A DNA stretch of 64,000 bases from Antedon mediterranea (Eukaryota > Echinodermata > Crinoidea > Comatulida > Antedonidae), in NCBI RefSeq assembly GCF_964355755.1, contig NC_092673.1, positions 19,289,001 to 19,353,000 of the forward strand. The letters are read 5' to 3'. The translations under genes and the position numbers were made by a program. Positions 58,401 to 64,000 of this stretch are shown here, in pieces (the stretch's first letter is position 1; each line of letters opens with the position of its first letter). A model generated the notes under the pieces. It was given only the letters and a program-made list of their open reading frames with translations. It made no database searches and was not told where the DNA came from.

Positions 58401-61025
58401 ACAAGATCATACTTCAGTTTGCGATAACAAAATCATGTCTTTTAAAGATTTCTATATATACCCAGTTGTTTTAAATGATGTAGGCTTTACTGGAATTTGA
58501 CGATGTAATAATAGAATTCATTTTTGAGAAAGTGTGAATTGCTAAACTGCAGCTGATATGCAGATCTGAAACATTTACATATTGTTACGGAGTTCATTTT
58601 TGTAAACCAAGATACAGGAAAATGTCAGATGAACATTTATAGAAAAAGAATATCTTTTAAATACAAATTTAATTGGTAGGCCCTAGTGTCATTTTTAAAA
58701 TTACTATATAAGTCGATTAATTGATTTAAAGTACAATCTGTAAAATAATAACAATTTATACAGTATACAGTAGCCTAAAAACAGTAGCCGTAGGATGTAT
58801 TTAAAAAATAACCAAATACCCTATCTAAAGTAGTGGAGCTGTAGCTTGGTGGTTAACATGCTTGCCTTCCAATCCCAAGTTCCCGGGTTCAATCCTGACC
58901 TAGTGCCAGGCTTGTAACTCACGACTCTTTCAACTCCACTCCTTAAGCCTTAAGTGAGACTTAGTTTATAATCACGATAAATTATAAAATAGTTTATCCA
59001 CACTGTAATTTCACGATGAAATATATGTTTTTATAAAGCTCCTATCCTCATATTAAAACAAAATCATTAATTTTTTTTTCAATAATTTATACCCTCCAAC
59101 AAGTCATGCATAATGTGTGCATTGTGTACCCCACAACAACACTAAATACTAAAATTTTGTCTACAGGCTTTAAATAAAACTACACAACCACTATTATTTG
59201 AGATCAAAATGTTGCATAATTTTTGGATATAACAATTTTTGATTAAACAGTTTATACAGTACCCTACTTATTGTTACCAAGAAATGCAAAATATGTTCAA
59301 TAAATTCAAAGTTATTAGCGAAAATGTTACCCCTTACCCCATAATTTTTAAGGATTACAAATTACTAATACGGTCAAAATTCTTCATATTGTTAGGGCCT
59401 ATACATGTTTATTTGTGTTTAATCTTTAACTTTAATTTGTACTTGTACATTGTCTTTATAGGTTTAAAAAAAAACACCAGTTTGTAATAGATTTGTTGTA
59501 TTTTTGTGTTTAAAATTGAAACTTTATTAATGTTAAATTTGGACGAAATTGTATTTTTTGTTAATGTTCAATGATCCTTTGACCTACAATGATGTCAATA
59601 TGTTACGTTTTATTTTTTCAACATGAATAACAATTAGGCAACCTACACAGTACATTATTAATACAAAAAAATGCAAATTTGATCACTAAATACAAAGTTA
59701 TTAGAAAAAATGTTGCCCCTTACCCTATAATTGTTAATAACAAATTATTAGTAACGGACAAAATTTCTTCATAAATTCATAGAATATTTGTTTGTTTAAT
59801 TTCAATTTTCTTATTCATTGTGTCTATATGTTTAGGAAAACATCAACATAAGATCTTTTGTAAGTTTGTGTTTAAAATTGAAATATATAAGTTAATTTAG
59901 AAGAAATTGCATTTTTGATTGAAGGTCATTGACCTTTTGACCTCTAAAGACGTCAATAGATGCTGGATTCATTTTAAAAAAGTATATTACAATAATGAAA
60001 TCCATACACTACATAATGATAACATAAAAATGTAAATCTGTTCACTAAATCTTAAGTTATTTGCAAAAACGTTACCCCCTACCCCATAATTGTCACAAAT
60101 TACTAATGACTAACAAGTTTCTTTATAATGCACAGCATATTCAATTTAGAAAAAATGTTAAATTCAATTTTCTTATTTATTGTGTCTATAGGTTTAAGAA
60201 AACATTAGTTTGCATAAGATTTCCTGTTTTTTGTGTTTAAAATTGAAATTTTTAAAACTAATTTAGAAGAAATTGCATTTTTTATTAAAGGTCAGTGACC
60301 TTTTGACCTCTAAAGATGTCAACAAATGCGGGATTCATTTTTAAAAAGTATATTACAATTAGGCAATCTATACACTACATATTGATAGCAAGAAAATGCA
60401 AATCTGTTAACTAAATTGTAAGTTATTTGCAAAAATGTTACCCCCTACCCCATAATTGTAAACGATTACAAATTACAAAAACAAAAAAATGTCTTCATAA
60501 TACACAGCATATTCATATTTTGTTAATCTTTAACTTCAATTTTCTTGTTTATTGGGTCTATATGTTCATGAAAACATCAGTTTGCATAACATCTATTGTA
60601 TTTTTTTTGTTAAAAACTGAAAGTTATACGTTAATATTAGACAAAAAATCATTTTTTATTAAAGTTCAATGACCTTCTGACCTCTAATGGCGTCAATAAT
60701 TGTTGGATTTACTTAGAAAAATATATTACACTTAAGCTGTCTATACACTACATATTGATACCAAGAAAATGCAAATCTGTTCATTAAATCCCGAGTTATT
60801 AGCAAACGTGTTACCCCCTACCCCAAAATTTTGTGGTGCATATTTTCCGTAGGCGGTGTTATATAATCCTCAAAAATGACTATTAAGCTGTACAATTGGC
60901 ATTGCTATCATGGATTTCTAAAAAGTAGACATATTAAGCTTTCCAAAAATGTATGGTAGCATTTGCCACCAATTTGATACCGAAAAAATGTCTGGCCCAT
61001 GGACTATGACCTTTGTAACAGACAT
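55495..61025. repeat. large inverted repeat, arms about 1.75 kb built of about 365-bp units
   Basis: The left arm (about 55495-57250) returns as its reverse complement at about 59270-61025 with high identity (outer block: ccatgggccag, aaattggtggcaaatgc, gtctactttt, ataacaccgcctacgg). Each arm is itself a row of units of about 365 bp, each starting ggggtagggggtaac or similar (55697, 56070, 56436, about 56791, 57160 on the left). The spacer (57.3-59.25 kb) is unique and holds a tRNA-like SINE. No transposase was found. Confidence 0.85.
58835..58925 (+). mobile_element. tRNA-derived SINE head
   Basis: It has an A-box-like tagcttggtgg and a B-box-like gggttcaatcc at tRNA spacing. The acceptor ends do not pair, so it is a SINE head or tRNA relic rather than a working tRNA. 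Confidence 0.55.
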
Positions 61026-61290
61026 TAGTAGGTTTGAAATTACCTTTTAACTCAAGTTTATTGAACAATTCATGTGCTATTAAACGAGAGGCCTGAAAGG
61101 TAAGTGATAACATAGGCAGAATTTGAGCAAAAGATAGTATCACCCTTGTAGTGTGTGCACCAAGATTAGCTTTTAAGCCTCTGAATTTTGAATTAAAATC
61201 TGTAATTTTATTGTATTGCAATTTTTGCTGTACAGTAAAATTAAAATAGTCAGAAAACACTTGTTTCAATGGATGCAACTGGGTTGCCAT
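60934..61290 (-). CDS. unrecognised 118-residue ORF running into the inverted repeat
   Basis: It starts with ATG and has mixed composition (MATQLHPLKQVFSDYF), more protein-like than other ORFs nearby. Its last residues (KLVANATIHFWKA) lie in the outer end of the inverted-repeat arm and recur in a plus-strand ORF at 55363-55587 at the other end. No family is recognised; it could be an exon or a relic of an element-encoded protein. Confidence 0.25.
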   Translation of the reverse strand: MATQLHPLKQVFSDYFNFTVQQKLQYNKITDFNSKFRGLKANLGAHTTRVILSFAQILPMLSLTFQASRLIAHELFNKLELKGNFKPTNVCYKGHSPWARHFFGIKLVANATIHFWKA

Positions 61291-61299
61291 GAACCAACA

Positions 61300-62412
61300 T
61301 TTCCAAACAAAGTATTGCTATTCCTGTAATTGTCATAAAACAAAGCACAATTATGTAAGTCAAATTAAATATTCTGTAAAAATAATATAAAAACTCACAT
61401 TACAACTGAATCTGAACAACACAATTGTTGGTACCCTACCCTGGAAACAATCCTCCATCCACTGGTAAATCAGTTCGACTGAAAAGCTCTACATAAACAC
61501 GCTACTTGACTATAAGGTGTTTATAATTGTCACTGCTTCTGTGCGTCACATGACTTCCCAATCAGTCTTGCATGCTAGCCTATAATAGAAAATATAAGTC
61601 TTGTTTACCTATCTATCGTTTGCAAACTTAATATAAACAAAGATATCGTTAGGAAGATATCATAATTCATATTCAACCAATGTAAACAAACGAATTATGG
61701 GCGGAGCCAGAGCCATATATAAAGAGTTACAACATTGGGTTAAACTTCAAAGTCATGTGATATACAGAGCAAACTTTTTCAAAATTATCTCCATTAATGC
61801 ATGTAAAGTATAGATTAGGAGCAACAAATACTTTAAACATTTTCTTATATTTTTAAAAATGTAATTGCATATTTGATGGTGAATTATTGATGTGCAAAGT
61901 GTACAGAAGTACTTGCTTGCGCTAGTACATTATAAGATTTATTGATTTTGGAACAAAACATCACATAACTATGTATATTTTTAATTCATAATAGATGCTT
62001 TGCTGATTAAATAAAATTAATAAAGTGTCGTGGATATACTGTATTTGTTAATAATATTTTGTGCTTTAGGATAATAATGTGTATTTTGATTACCAGGAAT
62101 TGTTTAGGTATAAAAAACAATTTATATTAAAGTGCTAGTGCCACACTTTCGACAAATACGACATTTACTATTATCAGTATCAAGAATAATATATGTAGAT
62201 ACTGTGTTAAATTGAGTTTCAATAATAAATTGTTATATATATGAAAAAAAAAGCAATATGTGTGTCGTTATTTGGTCACGAAATGTTACCTTTCGACATT
62301 TGTATGTGACGTCACAGCCAGAACACCGACGATCGCGAGGAGGAACTAACCTGCATCTTGCGCCTTATAACACACCCCGCGGCGATCACAACAAGCTTAC
62401 TGAATATTTGTT
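61300..62412. other. intergenic, upstream of the P2X7-ballast gene
   Basis: No ORF of note. A GC-rich patch at 62300-62395 (cacgaaatg, gacgtcac, ccgcggcg) is probably the promoter or 5' UTR of the gene starting at 62413. gtgacgtcac (62306-62315) is a CRE-like palindrome. Confidence 0.4.
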
Positions 62413-63460
62413 ATGGATTCCGAAAGCGATTTAGAAAGTGTTTCATCAGATAGACCTAGTAGTAGTAGTTCATCATCAAGTGATGAGGAAAATGGTACTG
62501 GCCTTATAATACCATATAATTTCGAACCACGTTTTGAGGAACATGAATTACAAGACATTGATGAAGAAGCCCAAGGTGAAGATGTTGACATGATGGCTGC
62601 ACGCCTGGATAATTTAGAATGGTAGGTGTTCCCCTTGTGGTTGTTGTAGTGAAGCGTCTGCTTGATTGGGCTAGGCCTAATTAATCAATCGAAGCTAGAG
62701 CTACCTCAGTGTTTCTAAATTCTAAATATACAATCGGTTTTTTTTTTTCAAATTTTGTGAGATGCCATACGTTAATATAAAGTCCCCATCGTAATTTGTT
62801 TGATGATTATTAGATGGGTCGGATTTGGGACGGTGGTTTAATAATAGGCTACTCCTTGGGCTTGGGTTTGGTTATAATAATAGATGGACTAGGCCTAAAG
62901 TATTAATATTAATATTCTGGTCATAGTTCAAATGGGCATTTGAATTTCACTTGCTTGAGTGACTGCTGATATGATCAACTAATTATAATCATAATAATTA
63001 GTTTTATAATGACTAAATACATGTTTTCATCTTGTTCAGGTGTTCCTGTGAACATTGCCAAATCATGGGCTCAGGGGAAGAGTGCATCTGCTGCAAGGAG
63101 TGCGAAAACACAAGTGCTAAACTTGAAGACAATGTCAATCTGTTCAACAATGATGCTCCATTCTCCTGCATCACAAATCATCCAGGTTTCAAGTCTGTTG
63201 CTCTTGACCCTTGGGTGCTGGAAGTAGCATGGCTTTCGTATAAGCAACACTATGATAAGAAAGTTATCTATAACGGACCAAAAAACAAAAAGTACCGTCA
63301 CATATCGTACAGACAGTATGCCCGATGGATACATGGATATGTCGGAAAAAATATCCGTATAGTGCTTCCGTCTTGTGTTGTCTCTTGCATAAGAGCACAT
63401 TTCCCACCACCTGGAGATGACCCGGTGTTTACAGGATTTAAATTACCTGACCTAAATTAA
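62413..63460 (+). CDS. P2X7 intracellular (ballast) domain protein, two exons
   Basis: Exons 62413-62621 and 63040-63460 (donor GAATG|GTAGGT, acceptor TTGTTCAG|GTG, phase 2) encode 209 residues. The N-terminus is acidic and Ser-rich (SSDRPSSSSSSSSDEEN). Exon 2 matches the cytosolic ballast domain of P2X7: CSCEHCQIMGSGEECICCKE, CITNHPGF, YRQYARWIHG and LPSCVVSCIRAHFPPPGD. In P2X7 these Cys/His positions bind zinc and the domain binds guanine nucleotides. Here there are no channel helices, so this is a soluble stand-alone version, a form found in many invertebrates. The ATG is the first in the frame and precedes the acidic tract. Function of stand-alone copies is not established. Confidence 0.85.
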
Positions 63461-63527
63461 AACAGCCATAGCAGCATTTTAATTTTCTTATACTATTTAG
63501 TATTAGTTTAGTAATTTTTGGAAATTA

Positions 63528-63533
63528 AATAAA
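63528..63533 (+). promoter_or_regulatory. polyadenylation signal AATAAA for the P2X7-ballast gene
   Basis: AATAAA about 68 bp after the stop codon. Confidence 0.7.
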
Positions 63534-63666
63534 GTAATAATTTATACAATTTGTAACTCATTTTGATTTTATTGCTTCTCTCATTCATATACATCTCCAA
63601 TACATTGTTATTGGGGAAAAAATGAAATAGTCTGAAAATACAGTACATTGTGAATATTTCAACAAT

Positions 63667-63672
63667 TTTATT
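63667..63672 (-). promoter_or_regulatory. polyadenylation signal AATAAA for the right-edge gene
   Basis: tttatt on the plus strand, about 65 bp after the minus-strand stop at 63736. The two genes converge with about 130 bp between their signals. Confidence 0.55.
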
Positions 63673-63735
63673 ATGTCTACAATAATATGCTGTGTTCAAT
63701 TCATTTATATGATTAATAAACATGGTGTCAAGTTA

Positions 63736-64000
63736 TTACTGGTTTTTAAACCGGCTTGTATGTTGGGCAACTGCAGCACTTTTTTCAGGTCTTTCAAATG
63801 CTGCGCACAATGATGGTGGTATGGTCTCTGTAAATGCATCTAGATTTGGTTCCATAACAATCTCAAGAAGACTCTTGAATAACTCATCAACATAATTATA
63901 TGTACATTCTGTTAAAAGTTTTTTAACAATGTAACCCCCTTTCTTGTACTTAGGAAATGATATTACGTATTGCTTTTCTCCAGCCTTATTTACCATTTGT
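63736..64000 (-). CDS. C-terminal part of an unrecognised gene, cut by the window edge
   Basis: The frame is open to the right edge (the codon before the first Met is CAA), so this is the last exon, or its end, of a longer protein. It encodes GGYIVKKLLTECTYNYVDEL and a conserved-looking tail (LCAAFERPEKSAAVAQH). The tail has the feel of uncharacterised invertebrate proteins often linked to transposons, but I cannot name a family. Confidence 0.5.
   Translation of the reverse strand, partial: QMVNKAGEKQYVISFPKYKKGGYIVKKLLTECTYNYVDELFKSLLEIVMEPNLDAFTETIPPSLCAAFERPEKSAAVAQHTSRFKNQ

Noticed and set aside
58835-58910. Functional tRNA gene
   Set aside because: Promoter boxes are present but the cloverleaf fails at the acceptor stem.

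Overview
This is an AT-rich animal nuclear genomic window. Genes are split into small exons with GT-AG introns, polyadenylation signals are AATAAA, and the DNA is crowded with minisatellites, foldback elements, tRNA-derived SINEs and non-LTR retrotransposons. The gene families (an ankyrin-Roc-COR-death-effector protein, a stand-alone P2X7 ballast-domain protein, a PHD/vertnin-like protein) and the repeated palindrome TAGGCCTA suggest a marine invertebrate deuterostome, perhaps an echinoderm or hemichordate. That placement is inference only. Nothing here looks bacterial.

Layout. 0-5 kb: repeats and a minus-strand gene with a PHD finger and a vertnin/OTU-like domain (main exon 3641-4703), followed by four short phase-1 exons. 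5-11 kb: no gene, scattered SINE pieces. 11.3-16.3 kb: two tandem blocks, each made of a foldback transposon of about 1.05 kb plus a 100-bp minisatellite. 17.3-53.3 kb: one large minus-strand gene. I could splice it completely from ATG (53251) to TGA (17279), with every intron phase agreeing. It encodes an N-terminal ankyrin cap, nine tandem ankyrin exons, a Roc GTPase, a COR region, a Cys-containing segment and a C-terminal death-effector-like fold. Its introns hold 85-bp, 88-bp and 71-bp minisatellites, a piggyBac-type insertion and a head-to-head pair of truncated LINEs. 53.4-61.3 kb: a 31-bp minisatellite, then a 5.5-kb inverted repeat. 62.4-63.5 kb: a two-exon plus-strand gene with a P2X7 ballast domain, convergent with a partial minus-strand gene running off the right edge.

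Most interesting. The nine ankyrin exons (38.4-47.5 kb) are nearly identical, as are most of the introns between them. They differ mainly at the beta-turn residues and in a 5-7 residue inter-helix loop whose length changes by whole codons. All are phase 0-0, so any subset can be spliced in frame. Joined to a Roc-COR-DED signalling half, this looks like a diversifying ankyrin recognition receptor. That function is inferred from pattern only.
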